From: Costus lasius
Taxonomy: Eukaryota > Streptophyta > Magnoliopsida > Zingiberales > Costaceae
Length of the DNA stretch: 64,000 bases
Assembly: GCA_027563935.2 (NCBI GenBank)
Contig: CM050447.1
Location: forward strand, 17,314,001-17,378,000
Direction of reading: 5' to 3'
Shown here piece by piece: positions 10,457 through 22,856 of the stretch; positions within the stretch are counted from its first letter, which is position 1, and each line of letters begins with the position of its first letter. Made by a program: the position numbers and the translations under genes. Under the pieces are notes generated by a model. That model saw only the letters and a program-made list of their open reading frames with translations. It searched no databases and had not been told where the DNA came from.

Positions 10457-12302
10457 ATTCTCCCCCACCTGAATTAGCATTCGCCCTCGATGCTAGGTAC
10501 TCATCGTACTGTTTCAACGACCACTCATACTGTTCCAGATCCGTGGCCTTTTCCCAAGTTGCATCTTCTACTATCTCGTTCATCCACTGAACCAAAAATT
10601 CAGTTTTTCGCCCACTGGGCCCACTAGATGCATAGACTCTATGGTCTAGAATCTTTAATGGTCTCCTGCCATAATCAACTCTCCCTTGGGCTGGTTGTCT
10701 TCTCTCTTCTCCACGGTCCGAGTGCTTTCCATCTGGATGATACTTCTTCAACAAACTGACATGGAAGGTTGGATAAAACTGTAGCCATGGTGGTAACTGA
10801 AGTCTGTAAGCAACAGGTTCTACCCTTTTGATAATCTTAAAAGGACCTTCATACCTCCTGACAAGTCCCCGATGATAAGTGCGGGCTTCAATTTTTCTCC
10901 ACATCTGTGGGGTGAATTTGAGTAACACAAGGTCACCCACATCAAACTCGAGATGTCTTCTGTCTCTATTTGCATACTGTATCATCCTGTTTCTAGCTTC
11001 CTGCAAGCTATCACGAGCTTCCTGCCATAGCTCGGTTCGATCTTCCACAAACTTAGTAGCCGCCTGGCATTTCCCCTCTAAACTCTTATTCAGTATATCC
11101 ACAGGTGTCATTGGCTGCCACCCTAACACTGTCTCAAAAGGACTCTTTCCTGTGGCAGAAGAGACTTGGATGTTGTATGCAAACTGGGCTGTATCTAATA
11201 ATCTAATCCAATTCTTCTGAGTAGAAGAAACAAAATGTCTGAGATACCCCTCAAGCAAAGCATTAATCCTCTCTGTCTGACCATCAGTTTGTGGATGGTA
11301 TGCTGTGGACATTTTAAGATCAGTACCCAACTTCTTGAACAATGAAGACCAGAATTTCCCAGTGAACCTAGGATCTCTGTCACTAATGATCTTTCTGGGT
11401 AAACCGAAATGTTTCACCACATGTGTCATAAATAAATTTACAGTCACCTCAGCAGTGCAAGGCTCTGGTGCAGGTGCAAACACAGCATACTTGGAACATC
11501 TATCAACTACCACAAAGACAGATGCCATTCCATCCACTCGGGGAAAATGGGCGATGAAATCCATAGATATAGAATCAAATGGTTTCTCAGGAATAAGTAA
11601 AGGCTGCAAAAGCCCCGCTTCCTTTCTCCTCTCAACTTTGTCTTGCTGACAGACAAGACAAGTCTTCACATAATGTTCTACATCCTCCTTCATCCCCGGC
11701 CAGTACCAAGCTCTACTAAATAAAGCAAACATGCGCCTCCCTCCTGGGTAACCAGCCCAGATTGTATCGTGATACGCACGCATGAGACCGAATCTGACAT
11801 TCCCAGAAGAATGAACATACGGTCTATCACCTCGTGCCATGATCAGCCCATCATCACTCAAGTAGAAGCGGCGGGTGACTCCCTCTTTGATCTTTGCCAC
11901 TAACTTCATATAAGACTGATCTGAACTCATAGTATCTCTAATCAACTGAGTTACTTTACTCACAGCATAAGACATAGCACAACAGTAAGATACAGAGGAG
12001 ATCCTGCTCAATGCATCTGGAACCTGGTGAATACGCCCTGGCTTGTGCTCCCAGCTGAAATCAAACTCAGCTAACTGCTCTTGCCATCTGGCTTGCCTGG
12101 CAGACAACTTCTTCTGAGTCTGGAAGGTGTTAGCCACATTATCAGTTTTCACCGTGAACTTGTTCCTTAACAAGTACACCTTCCATAGCTTTAAAAAATG
12201 TACTACTGCTAGCATTTCTTTCTCGTGAGCAGAATAGTTCATCTCGGCACTCTTCAATTTTCGGCTCTCATGAGCCACTGGTCTACCATCCTGTACCAAC
12301 AC
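10452..12302 (-). pseudogene. A pol: RNase H end, integrase and intact chromodomain
   Basis: This 616-residue frame includes the C-terminal part of RNase H ([21 protein letters not shown]), an integrase with zinc-binding CLVCQQDK and the D-D-E motifs ([25 protein letters not shown]), a GPF motif, and a C-terminal chromodomain (KTEFLVQW, EDATWEK). A frameshift between 12302 and 12347 separates it from the RT frame. The chromodomain frame, which is broken in E2, is open here. Confidence 0.9.
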
Positions 12303-12346
12303 TCCCCCTAATGCTCTATCAGACGCATCTGTGTGTACCTCAAAAG

Positions 12347-13576
12347 CTAAGGCAAAGTCTGGTGCCTTAAGACTGGTTCTGAAATCACCTGTGACTTCAG
12401 TTTATCAAAGGGATTCTGGTGCTTGGCCTCCCAAGCCCATGCGACATCCTTCCTCAGAAGGTCAGTCAAAGGCGCTGCTATCTTGGAGTAATCCTTGATA
12501 AATCGCCTATAGAAGTTAGCAAGCCCCAGAAAGGACCTCAAAGTGCTAACCGAAGAAGGTGCAGACCACTCCTCAATGGCTCTAATCTTGCCTGAATCCA
12601 TGTGAACCTGACCTGAACTAACAACATGCCCCATAAATTCCACTTCATTCCGCGCAAACTCACATTTTTCCAGCTTCAAGTACAATTGATTTTGCCTTAG
12701 CACTGTCAACACCTGTCTCAAGTGCTCTCTGTGTTCCTCCATGTTGGCAGAATAAATGACTATGCCATCCAAATAGACAACAACAAACTTATCCAGAAAT
12801 GGATGAAGAATGTTATTCATCAAATTGCAGAAAGTAGCAGGTGCATTGGTCAGCCCAAAAGCCATGACCAGAAACTCATAAGATCCATATCTTGTCACAC
12901 AGGTGGTCTTGGGCTCATCTCCTTCAGCAATTCTCACCTGCCAATACCCCGATCGAAGGTCCAACTTAGTGAACACCTTTGCATGCACAAGGCGGTCAAT
13001 CAAATCTTGGATCAATGGAATAGGATATGCATTTTTCACTGTGACCTTATTCAAAGCTCTATAATCAATGCACATTCTTAAACTTCCATCCTTCTTTCTT
13101 TGAAACAACACAAGTGCTCCATAAGGTACTTTTGAAGGTTGAATATACGCAGACTCAAGCAATTCATCTAGCTGCTTCCTCAACTCAGCTAGTTCAGAAG
13201 GAGGCATTCTATAAGGTGACTGTGCTGGTGGGACTGGTCCTGGCACTAACTCAATAGCATGGTCGATGTGCCACCTTGGTGGTAACACCTTGGGCATCTC
13301 AGGGGGAATCACATCTCTAAATTTATGTAACGGGCCCTCAATAGATGTAGGTAACTGATGAATCCGCTCACCCAAAGTAAGCTCCGTCGCTCCTATCTCA
13401 ACTCCAAAGACCTCTCGGCTACTAGAACTAGGAAGGTTGATCAAGTCTCCCATGTGTCCCCTCGTCTGCATCGGTCTGGAATCAATCACAGGAGGAGATT
13501 CCGCCACTCTGACATGTGCCAAATAGGTAGTCTCTCCACACCGAATCCCCTTTGCTAAGACTGAGGTTGCAATCAC
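12347..13576 (-). pseudogene. A reverse transcriptase, catalytic motif changed
   Basis: This 409-residue frame holds the Ty3/gypsy RT ([24 protein letters not shown]) and the start of the connection region. The catalytic YxDD box reads YLDG; the last Asp codon is GGC at 12764-12766. An enzyme with this change would be expected to be inactive. Sibling E2 has YLDD at the same place. Confidence 0.85.
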
Positions 13577-14713
13577 CTCCTTGCCCTTTTGCTCTTCTCA
13601 TCCTTAACCAACGAATGACAAGAGAGAAAGCAAGGTGCCTTCTCATCCAGTATCTGCAACCCATTTAAGTGAGACATGAGTATTGCTTTGGCCCTCCGAA
13701 GCAAATCCATCCCCATGATGACATCAAAATCATCTAAGGTTGTCACCATAGCATGTACTCTCCCTGTCCATGGCCCCAACTTCACAGGCATGTCATAAGA
13801 AACTCCAAATGCCTTTCTTAGATCTGCATTTACTGTCTTAACACTTGTATCACACTAGCTAGTCTTTAGTCTCAACTGATCCTTCACTCGGTCTGAGACA
13901 AACACATGAGTAGCCCCAGTGTCTACCATAGCTGCTACAGTTGTACCATTCAGAATCACATCAACATACATCAAGGGTGAAGACCTAGCATTGACATTTG
14001 TAATCACCAAAGGATTAACAGAAACTGTCGCGCATCCCTGGTCTTTTTATTCTTTCTCTCCATCTACTGTCACCAATGAACTAATCAATTTCCTGGTGGA
14101 CAGTCCCTCATCAAATGTGGTCCATAACGGATAAAACACTCTATCTTATAACAACAGGCTCAAAAGCTCTCTTCTGCTATGGCTGATAGTGCTTTTTCTG
14201 TGGAGACTTCTGCTGGTACATTACTGTTTTACCCTTATTCTTCTAATTATGCGCGTTCTTTTTCTATGGCTGTTTACTCTGAACTGTTGGTCTGTTTTGG
14301 GTAGCTGGACGAGCTCCTTGAGCTGTCATAGTGGGACGTGAAGCTCTTATATCCACTAATCCATCAGCTGTTGCAACCGCCTCCCTATAGGTTGTCACTT
14401 ACTGGCGTCTAACCTCTGCAAGTACCCACGGCTGTAAACCTCCCAGAAAGTCGTGGAATTTCTCCTCTTCACTCTTGTTCGGTATCTCAAGTAGTAAAGT
14501 GACAAACTGCTTAACATACTCTCGAACTGTGCCAGTCTGTCTCAAATATCTCAAAGTCATGCGAGCATCATGTAAGGTATTTACGGGTCTAAACTGAGCC
14601 CTCATCTCAGTCTTCAGATCATCCAAAGTAGCAATTTCTGGGTTCTCTCCCTATGTCCTAGGAGCTATAGAGGTTCTCCACCACAACTTGGCATCCCCAC
14701 GAAGGTAGGATGC
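13573..14713 (-). pseudogene. A protease and gag remnant
   Basis: 13573-13930 encodes the aspartic protease region, with the frame disrupted before the DTG site (a stop near 13857). 13930-14713 encodes the gag C-terminus (LQPWVLAEVRRQ) and part of the capsid region ([13 protein letters not shown]), again with stops. Homology ends near 14713, in the middle of the capsid region, where plus-strand RT of element B begins. Confidence 0.8.
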
Positions 14714-14729
14714 CGAGCATGAGGAACAC

Positions 14730-16991
14730 TTGAGGCAAGTCTTGATGGTTCTGAGGGAGAACCAGCTATATCTGAAGCTTGAAAAATGTGATTTTGCCAA
14801 GTCAGAAGTGGAGTTCCTAGGCCATATCGTTGGGTCAGGACAAGTCAGAATGGATGAAAGAAAGGTGGAGGCAATCAGGGATTGGCCGGCCCCTACATCT
14901 GTTAGCACCTTGAGGTCTTTCCTAGGGTTGGCTAACTTCTATAGAAGGTTCATCCAGGGCTACTCCAGGGTAGTAGCGCCACTTACAGACTTGCTGAGGA
15001 AAGATGTTTCCTGGTGCTGGGAGGGCAGGCACCAGATGGCATTTGATGATTTGAAGAATAGGGTGACTTCAGAACCCATTCTCAGACTTCCTGATTTCAC
15101 TTTACCTTTTGAGGTGCATACTGATGCTAGTGATAGAGCCTTGGGTGGGGTTCTTATTCAGGAAGGTAGGCCGATTGCCTACGAGAGCAGAAAACTGAAG
15201 AATGCTGAGGTGAATTATTCTGCTCATGAAAAAGAGATGTTAGCAGTTGTGCATTGTCTGAAGCTATGGAGAGTGTATTTGCTAGGGAGCAAGTTCACAG
15301 TAAAGACAGACAATGTAGCAAATACCTTCTTCCAGACCCAGAAGAAGCTATCTGCTAGACAGGCCAGATGGCAGGAGCAGCTGGCCGAGTTCGATTTTAC
15401 TTGGGAGCACAAACCAGGGAGGATTCATCAGGTCCCTGATGCATTGAGTAGGATTGTGGAGATCACTCATTGCTGTGCTATGTCTTACTCTGAGAGTAAG
15501 ATAGTTGGATTGATCAGAGATTCTGCCATGGGAGATCGTGCCTACGAGAAGCTTGTATCTCAGATTCGCATGGGAGTAGCGAGGAGCGATGATGGGTTAA
15601 TTATGGCACGAGGAGACAGACCCTATGTTCCATCTACTGGGAACATTAGATTTGGTCTGATGCGTGAGTACCACGATACGGTGTGGGCAGGACACCCGGG
15701 TGGTAGACGCATGTATGCACTTATTTCCAGAGCTTGGTACTGGCCGGGTATGAAGGAAGATATAGAGCACTATACGAAGACATGTCTTGTATGCCAGCAG
15801 GATAAGGTAGAAAGGAAGAAGGAAGCAGGGCTTCTACAGCCTTTACCTGTTCTTGAGAGACCTTTTGTCTCGTTATCGATGGACTTCATTACCCATTTTC
15901 CCAGAGTGGATGGGATGGGATCGGTATTCGTGGTGGTAGACCGATACTCAAAGTATGCTACTTTTGTTGCAGCACCAGAGGTGTGCACTGCAGAGGTCAC
16001 TGCAAATTTGTTTATGATTCATGTAGTCAAATATTTTGGATTACCCAGAGAGATAATCAGTGACAGAGACCCGAGATTTACTGGAAAATTCTGGTCTTCT
16101 TTGTTTCAGAAGCTGGGTACAGACCTAAAGATAAGTACAGCATACCATCCACAGACAGATGGACAGACTGAGAGAGTAAATGCCTTGTTGGAGGAGTATC
16201 TCAGGCATTATGTCTCTGCTACACAGAAAAATTGGATTAGGCTACTGGATACTGCACAGTTTGCCTATAATATTCAAAAGTCATCTGCTACTGGAAAAAG
16301 CCCTTTTGAGTTGGTGTTGGGATGGCAACCACTGACACCTATGGATACATTGAATAGGGGCGCAGGGGGAAAATGCCAAGCAGCTATAGACTTTGTGCAT
16401 GACAGATCCGAGCTATGGGAGGAAGCTCAGGATTCTCTGAGGGAGGCTAGAGATAGGATGAAGCTCTATGCCGACAGAGACAGGAGGCATGTGGAGTTTG
16501 AGGTAGGAGAGTGGGTTCTTCTCAAACTCACACCTCAGATGTGGAGGAAGACTGAAGCCAGGATATATCATAGAGGCCTTGTAAGGAGATATGAAGGTCC
16601 TTTCAGGATTATAAAGAGAGTTGGTCCAGTGTCTTACAAGCTAGATTTACCAGCATGGCTACAGTTCTATCCTACTTTCCACACCAGTCTTTTGAAGAAA
16701 TACCATGGAGATGATAGGCATCCCGACCGTGGACAGGTGAGAAGGCAACCTGCGAGGGGCAGAGTTGATTATGGAAAGAGACCCGTGAAGATTCTAGACC
16801 ACAGGGTCTATGGTTCGGGTTCACCTGGAGGTCGACGTTCTGAGTTTCTTATTCAGTGGGCTGATGAAACTGAGGAGGATGCGACATGGGAGAAGACTGA
16901 GGATATAGCTCACTTTGAGGAGCTAGCTAGAGCGTACCAGGCACACATGGACTCGAGGGCGAGTGCCATCTCAGGTGGGGGAGAGTTGTGA
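14730..16991 (+). pseudogene. B pol: RT C-terminus, RNase H, integrase, chromodomain
   Basis: An unbroken 753-residue frame covers the RT thumb and connection, RNase H ([14 protein letters not shown]), integrase zinc finger (CLVCQQDK), the D-D-E motifs ([25 protein letters not shown]), GPF, and a chromodomain ([16 protein letters not shown]). It ends SGGGEL at the polypurine tract. The RT palm with the YxDD box is missing, so this is a fragment although no stop occurs in it. The frame differs from E2 at many positions, showing a separate family member. Confidence 0.9.
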
Positions 16992-19900
16992 TGCCCTGGG
17001 TACTATGGGGTACTACCCCGCCTTTCCCATGGACTCATAGAGGTTATGAGTAGGGATTAAGGGGGTAAAACTGATGGAGCATACACATGCAAAAAGGTAA
17101 GGTTCATTGGAGGAGGATACATGAACCTTAGTGCATAATTTGAGCTTGTATAGAGGTGTACAAGCTTAGAAAAAAAAATATGTCATGGGTGGGATTTGAA
17201 CCCAAGACCCATGGGAGAGCCAATACTTATGTTGCATGAGGTAACCAACCCAAGCGTGGGTCATTTGCTGAAAGAAAGAGGAGTGCCTTCTTCTTAAAGA
17301 CTTCTTAATGTAAAAGGGGCAAATTGACTTAAGCAAATTGGGGATCTCGATTTTGGGGCTGATTGCTCTTGAATCCGATTTGGGGATCTTGAAGGCGATT
17401 TGGAGGGCGACATTGGGGAAGAACACCGAAGCTTCATCTTCCACCTTTGCCGATTTGGAGAGTAGCTGGAGGTAGCTCACTCATTCCCCCATTCCCTTCA
17501 TCCTTCTTGGTGGCGAGTGCTTGAGGAGGGCTCACACTTCAGCCACCACTTCCACCTTGGCCGAGAGGAGTTTAGAGCTTGGTGGCGGATTCTTGAGGAG
17601 CTCTCATTCGGCCATCTTCAGCTGGTGTTGGCCGAGGGTTTCCATCTCTTTGGACCTTGAGGGCGAGCTGATTGAGGAGGTATCATCCCTTCATCCACTT
17701 GGCCGAAAGTCTATTGAGCATTGGAGGAGATTCGGTTCACTTGGAGGCAAGGGAACCATCTCCATTGAGGGCTTGAAGGTGGCGGCATTGGGCTGTCCAT
17801 TGGAGCTTGCAACCAAGAGTGCATCTCTTGTGTTTGGTGTAATGCCCTTTTGAGGAAAAGGGGGGGCTGATTTGAGGAGAGACTACTTGCTGTCCACTAA
17901 GGGGGCTGAGGGTGTCCCTTAGACTTTGGAGCTTTACAACCACCTAGGAGGGCGATCCTAGGGTGGTGCCTCAAGTGCTTGCACTTGAGGAGTATTCTTG
18001 GAGCTTGGAGTGAAGACCGGCCACCTTGGAGGAGTTGGAGGTTGATCTTCATCCACATCCAGCATTGCGTAGGAGTGGTATACATTCCTTCCCTGTGTTA
18101 TTTACATTGCACTAGTATTGGGTAAGAACTTGTGTAGAACCCTTGTGTGACGCCCGGGGTACTATGGGGTACTACCCCGCCTTTCCCATGGACTCATAGA
18201 GGTTATGAGTATGGATTAAGGGGGTAAAATTGATGGAGCATACACATGCAAAAAGGTAAGGTTCAAAGTAGAGGGCTACATGAACCTTAGTGTGTAATTT
18301 GGGCTTGTATAGAGGTGTACAAGCTTATGCAAAAAATATGTCATGGGCAGGATTTGAACCCAAGACCCATGGAGAAGCCAAGACTTAAGTTGCATGAGGT
18401 AACCAACCCAAGCGTGGGTCATTTGCTGAAAGAAAGAGGGGCGCTTTCTACTTGATGTCTTCTTATTGCAAAAGGGCAAATTTGACAAAAGAGCAAACGA
18501 ATTGGGGATCTCACTTAGGGAAGAAATCGATTGGAAAAACAGTCGGCAATTGCAAGGAAAACCGAGAGTTGGTGAAGGGGCGACATTGAAGAAGCTTGAG
18601 GGGATCTCTTCTTCTTCCTTGCGGTTTGTGTGGGAGCTTGAGGGAGCTCGCCCACCACCTACTCGCCCTCTTCCTTAGAGCTTGGTGGCTGATTGAGAGG
18701 GGAGCTCAAGCTACAGCCCACTACTCCATCTTGGCCGAAAGTTTGGAGGAGCTTGGCGGCTTGGAGAAAGGGGGATCTAGGGCTATCTTCACCACCGGAT
18801 TCCTCTTTGCTGATTTGGGGGATTTGCTTGAGAGGAGCTGAAGCTACATCCTCTTGGCCGAGAGCACCTAGCTTGAGGAAGGCTCGGTTTGGTTCTCTTT
18901 GGAGGAGAGGAGAACCGATTTCAGTTTGGAGGAGTTAGGGAGGCCGGCAGCCATCATTTGGGTGGCGCCACCACTTGTTCTTCATCCATATTGGAAGAGA
19001 CGACTTGCTGTCCTCTAGGGGCTGAGGGAGTCCCTTGGAACACTTGGAGCATAAACCACCTAGAGGGGCGACTCTAGGGTGGATCCTCAAGTGCTTGCGC
19101 TTGAGGAGTGTTCGGAGCTTGAAGGAGAAAGTTCGGCCATCTCGAGGGAGCCACGGGCTGAACTTCATCATCCACATTCCATAGCGTTGGAGTGGTATAC
19201 ATTTCTTACATTGTCTTATTGACTTTGCATAGCATTGTAAGAACCTGTGTATGAGCTTTATATGTTGAGTAGTTGATAGGGTGTTGGCTTTTATCGTTCG
19301 GTGTGATTCTCGCTGTGTAGTTGTGGATATCTATCTTAGGGTTTGGGCATATGTATAGTGCCCTTATATTGTGAACTGCCAGCGACTGTGTGATTGTCAT
19401 TTACAGGGCGCTTAGGTTTAAGGCTGTTAGTAAGTGTGCATATGGGGTTGAGAAGCAACATGTGCTTGCCACCCGCCACTTACTGACCTAGGTCTAGGGC
19501 TAGGAGAAGGCTAGGACTCAGTTCCATCAGATCAGCCTTGGAGCTCAGTTCCATCAGAGCTCAGCCCTGAGAGCGCAGTGGATCAGAGAGGTTCAGAGCG
19601 TGCACGAGTAGAAGATCTTGGTTAATTTCCGCATATTGAGTGTTGGCTGGCAATTTACACAGAGGGTGTGTAGATTGCGCCATCACGCTCGAGAATTTCT
19701 AAGGCAAAAATTTAGCACGAAATTTAGGGCGTGACACCTTGTGTAAGAACTCTATGCTATCTTGAGTAGTTGATAGGGTTTGCTTTTATCGATCGGTGTG
19801 ATTATCGCTGTGTAGTTGTCGATACTTGTATTAGGGTTTGGGCATATGTCTAGTGCCCGTATTCTGTGAACTGCCAGCGATTGTGTGAATTATCATTTGC

Positions 19901-20228
19901 AGGGCGCTTAGGTTTAAGACTGTCATTAAGGGTGCATATGGGATTGAGAAGCAACATGTGCTTGCCACCCGCCCCTTATTGACCTAGGTCTAGGGCTAGG
20001 AGAAGGCTAGGACTCAGTTCCATCAGCACAGCCTTGGAGCTCAGTTCCATCAGAGCCAGCCCTGAGAGCGCAGAGGACCAGAGGAGTACTGATCTTGCTT
20101 GGGAGACGGTCTTGGATAGCTTCCGCAAATTGAGTATAGGCTGGCAATCTACACAGAGGGTGTGTAGATTGCGCCATCACGTTCTAGATTTAAGCAAAAA
20201 AATTTAGCACAGAAATTGGGGCGTGATA
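16987..20228 (+). repeat. B 3' LTR, split by solo LTR S1
   Basis: LTR sequence at 16987-18145 and 19742-20228 (about 1.65 kb) starts TGTGATGCCC after the tract GGTGGGGGAGAG. It contains the double hairpin at 17940-17990 with stem sequences different from those of the other LTRs but still paired. Confidence 0.85.
18146..19736 (+). mobile_element. S1: solo LTR with CCTTG duplication
   Basis: A 1591-bp LTR (TGTGACGCCC...GGGCGTGACA) is flanked by CCTTG at 18141-18145 and 19737-19741, inside B's LTR. No internal sequence remains, as expected after LTR-LTR recombination. It holds the double hairpin at 19056-19106. Confidence 0.92.
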
Positions 20229-20683
20229 CCGGGCGTCACACTAAGTAAACATTGAGTAGACCCTAGACCTATGACTTGGTGGAGAGAGCAGGTGTGTGGA
20301 ACCTTGCAATTTTATACTTGTATGGGATCACAAGACTGCATTTAACCAAGGCACTACCACTCCTCTCAATACTATCCCAAGTACACAATCTTAGGGGTGT
20401 GAGTAGAAGGCTTCACAAGGGTTGGGTAGGTTAATTTTACACATTTGAGCCCCCAATCCTGGAGTACTTGTGAAAACATAGTCCCCCACTCACATGTACA
20501 TACCCCGGGACAGTCTCCAAGTGCATCACTATCCCCGATGACCAAAACGCATGGCACACATGTGCCAAATCCTGTTTTTACATGGATCTACCCAAACATC
20601 CATGGTCATGACAAAAACACACATTGTCAGACTCAAGGTCGAGTAACATAGTTTTTACACCCGACTTCCTCCAAACCCTGACA

Positions 20684-22574
20684 TTATGCTCCCAAATGAA
20701 GTCAGACTCGGCTAGCAATTCTTGCCATCTGGCTTGCCTGGCTGATAACATTTTCTGGGTTAGGAAAAATGTGCCAGCAACGTTATCAGTTTTCACAATA
20801 AAATTACTACCAAGCAGGTACACTCTCCAAACTTTCAAGCAGTGTATCACAGCCAACATTTCTTTTTCATGGGCCAAATAATTGATCTCTGCAGGCTTCA
20901 ATTTTCGGCTCTCAAAGGCTACTGGCCGACCCTCCTGTACTAATACACCTCCTAGGGCTTGGTCAGTAGCATCAGTATGTACTTCAAATGGCTGTGAGAA
21001 ATCAGGAAGCTTTAAGACTAGTTCAGATAATACCTTATCCTTCAGCTTCTCAATGCACGACGATGAAGATCAGACCAATTCCATTTCTGATCCTTCTTCA
21101 GCAAATCAGTAAGAGGGGCTACTATGCGTGAGTAACCCTTGATGAATCTCCTGTAATAGTTAGCCAACCCAAGAAAAGAACGTAATGCTGTAACAGAAGT
21201 AGGGATTGGTCATTCCCTAATGGCTTTTACCTTGTCTGAGTCCATCTTCACAACTCCATGACTCACGACATGTCCCAAGAAAGCTATCTCATCCTTGGCA
21301 AAGTCACACTTCTCTGCCTTGAGATATAGCTGATGTTTTCTGAGAACCTGTAGAACCTGTCTCAAATGCACAACATGGTCTTGCAAACATGATGAATAAA
21401 CCACAATATCATCCAAATACACTACCACAAAGTCATCAATATATTGATGTAAAATATTACTCATCAAGTTACAAAAAGTTGCAGGTGCATTTGTAAGACC
21501 AAATGACATAACTTTAAATTCAAAGGATCCATACCGAGTGACACATATTGTCTTCGGTTCATCACCTTTAGCTACTCTGACCTGCCAATACTCTGACCTC
21601 AGATCCAGCTTGCTAAAAACTTTAGTATGAACAAGCCTATCCAAAAGATCCTGCACCAATGGAATAGGATAACAGTTTCTAATAGCCACCTTGTTCAATG
21701 CTCTGTAGTCTATGCACATGCGCAGGTTGCCATCTTTCTTCTTCTAGAAGAGTACTGGGGCGCCATAGGGAGCTTTAGAGGGCTGTATGAAACCGGATTC
21801 AAGCAACTCATTTAGCTGCTTGCGCAATTCAGCAAGTTCAGCAGGTGACATACGGTATGGGGGCTGAGCTGTGGGCACTGCTCCTAGAACCAAATCAATC
21901 ACATGATCAATATCTCTGTGAGGAGGCAATACCTTAGGTAGCTCAGGGGGTAAAACATCTGCAAACTCTTTCAAAAGAGCACCAATAGGGGTTGGTAAGG
22001 AAGAGAAATCCACTGGAGAGGAGGCCTTCTGAACGCCACACAAAGCAGGAACACTCAAACCACCAAGGGGCTGCAATGAAGTGGCCGGCTTCATGATAGG
22101 TCTTGGCTGCAAAATAGTATTCTGCCCCTTCACTTGCGGCTCCATCCAAGCAACAACAGCAAGTAAGGTTGACTCTCCTTTCTTCAGTCTTTTAGACACA
22201 GCCGATGCAGATATAGGGCCGGCTTTGCTTGTAGAGGCCTGTTCCTTTCCTGGGACTTCACGACATTGGATGAAACAAAGATTCCTTTCATCCATGATCT
22301 GAATCCCATTAAGATGAGGAAAAGGGATAGCCTTTGCCTTCTTCAGAAACTCCAACCCTAGAATTACATCAAAATCATCTAAAGGTACCACCATTACATG
22401 ATGTTTACCACTCCAACTTTCTAGTCTAACAGGAACATCATAAGACATGCCTACAGCTTTTTGGGCTGTAGCATTTACAGTTTTGATGTGTACAGGACTT
22501 GAGGACATTCTCAACTTCAACTTGTCCCTTAATCTCTCATAAACAAAGATATGGGTAGCACCTGTATCTACCAT
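20684..22574 (-). pseudogene. E1 protease, RT and RNase H remnant
   Basis: From 22574 down: protease with MVDTGATH, then RT ([42 protein letters not shown]; 21210-21719), then RNase H ([21 protein letters not shown]), which breaks off at 20684 where X is inserted. The catalytic YLDD is kept. A stop near 21744 and a frameshift around 21060-21210 disrupt the polyprotein. Confidence 0.85.
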
Positions 22575-22856
22575 TGCTACAAATTTACATTAGCCAAAAT
22601 AATTCAACATGCATTAAAGAAGCACAACTAGTATTGAATGCGCCAAGGTACATAGGGTTTCCGAGGCCATACCATGAGTCTTCTCTTCATCTTGTTATGC
22701 AAACATGGTTGAAATCCTTTGCCTGGTTGGACAATCTCTCATCATATGAGGTCCACCACATGGAAAACATGATAGACGCTTAGGAGCTCATTCGTTCTTT
22801 GATGCAACCTTGTTTTCAGATGTATTGGTCTTCACTTTGTTCTTGGTAGGATATTT

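Larger units (their letters stand above)
14714..20228 (+). mobile_element. B: 5'-deleted chromovirus inserted in A's 5' LTR
   Basis: B starts inside its RT gene at about 14714 and ends at its 3' LTR end (CGTGATA, 20228), only 12 bp from A's outer terminus. B's 5' LTR, gag, protease and RT core are missing. One deletion that removed A's gag start, primer site and 5' LTR plus B's front half explains the arrangement. The last dinucleotide is TA rather than CA. Confidence 0.8.
8702..20240 (-). mobile_element. A: chromovirus in X's 5' LTR, fused to element B by deletion
   Basis: The minus-strand element A runs from its 3' LTR (8702-10456) through pol to gag, where it stops near 14713. Its opposite end survives only as 12 bp (CCGGGCGTCACA, 20229-20240), the LTR start in reverse. 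Flanks are CAAAG (8697-8701) and CTAAG (20241-20245), a TSD with one mismatch. The rest of its gag and 5' LTR were lost together with the first half of element B. Confidence 0.85.
3099..20683 (-). mobile_element. X: gag-only, pol-less LTR retrotransposon (TR-GAG type)
   Basis: X is complete apart from later insertions. It has two LTRs of about 715 bp (TGTCAAG...CGTGACA on the minus strand), a primer site, one gag region, a polypurine tract, and nothing encoding protease, RT or integrase in its 1655-bp interior (6778-8432). It is flanked by TTAT at 3095-3098 and 20684-20687. Removing X with one TTAT copy restores the interrupted RNase H reading frame of E1. Both LTRs were later hit by other elements (D1 and A). 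The two LTRs differ at roughly 7 percent of the sites compared by eye, so X is not recent. It resembles the class known as TR-GAG, which must borrow pol functions from another element. Confidence 0.85.
8433..20683 (-). repeat. X 5' LTR, interrupted by the A/B/S1 complex
   Basis: LTR sequence is at 8433-8701 and 20246-20683, a total close to the 715 bp of the 3' copy. A TATA-like motif (TATATATT, 8651-8658) points along the minus strand. The insertion point lies about 45 bp upstream of it, exactly where D1 entered the other LTR. Confidence 0.85.

Noticed and set aside
14700..14730. Inversion between two halves of one element
   Set aside because: The two sides differ in sequence type (A and B), and the surviving 12-bp LTR end at 20229-20240 is explained more simply by insertion of B in A and one deletion.
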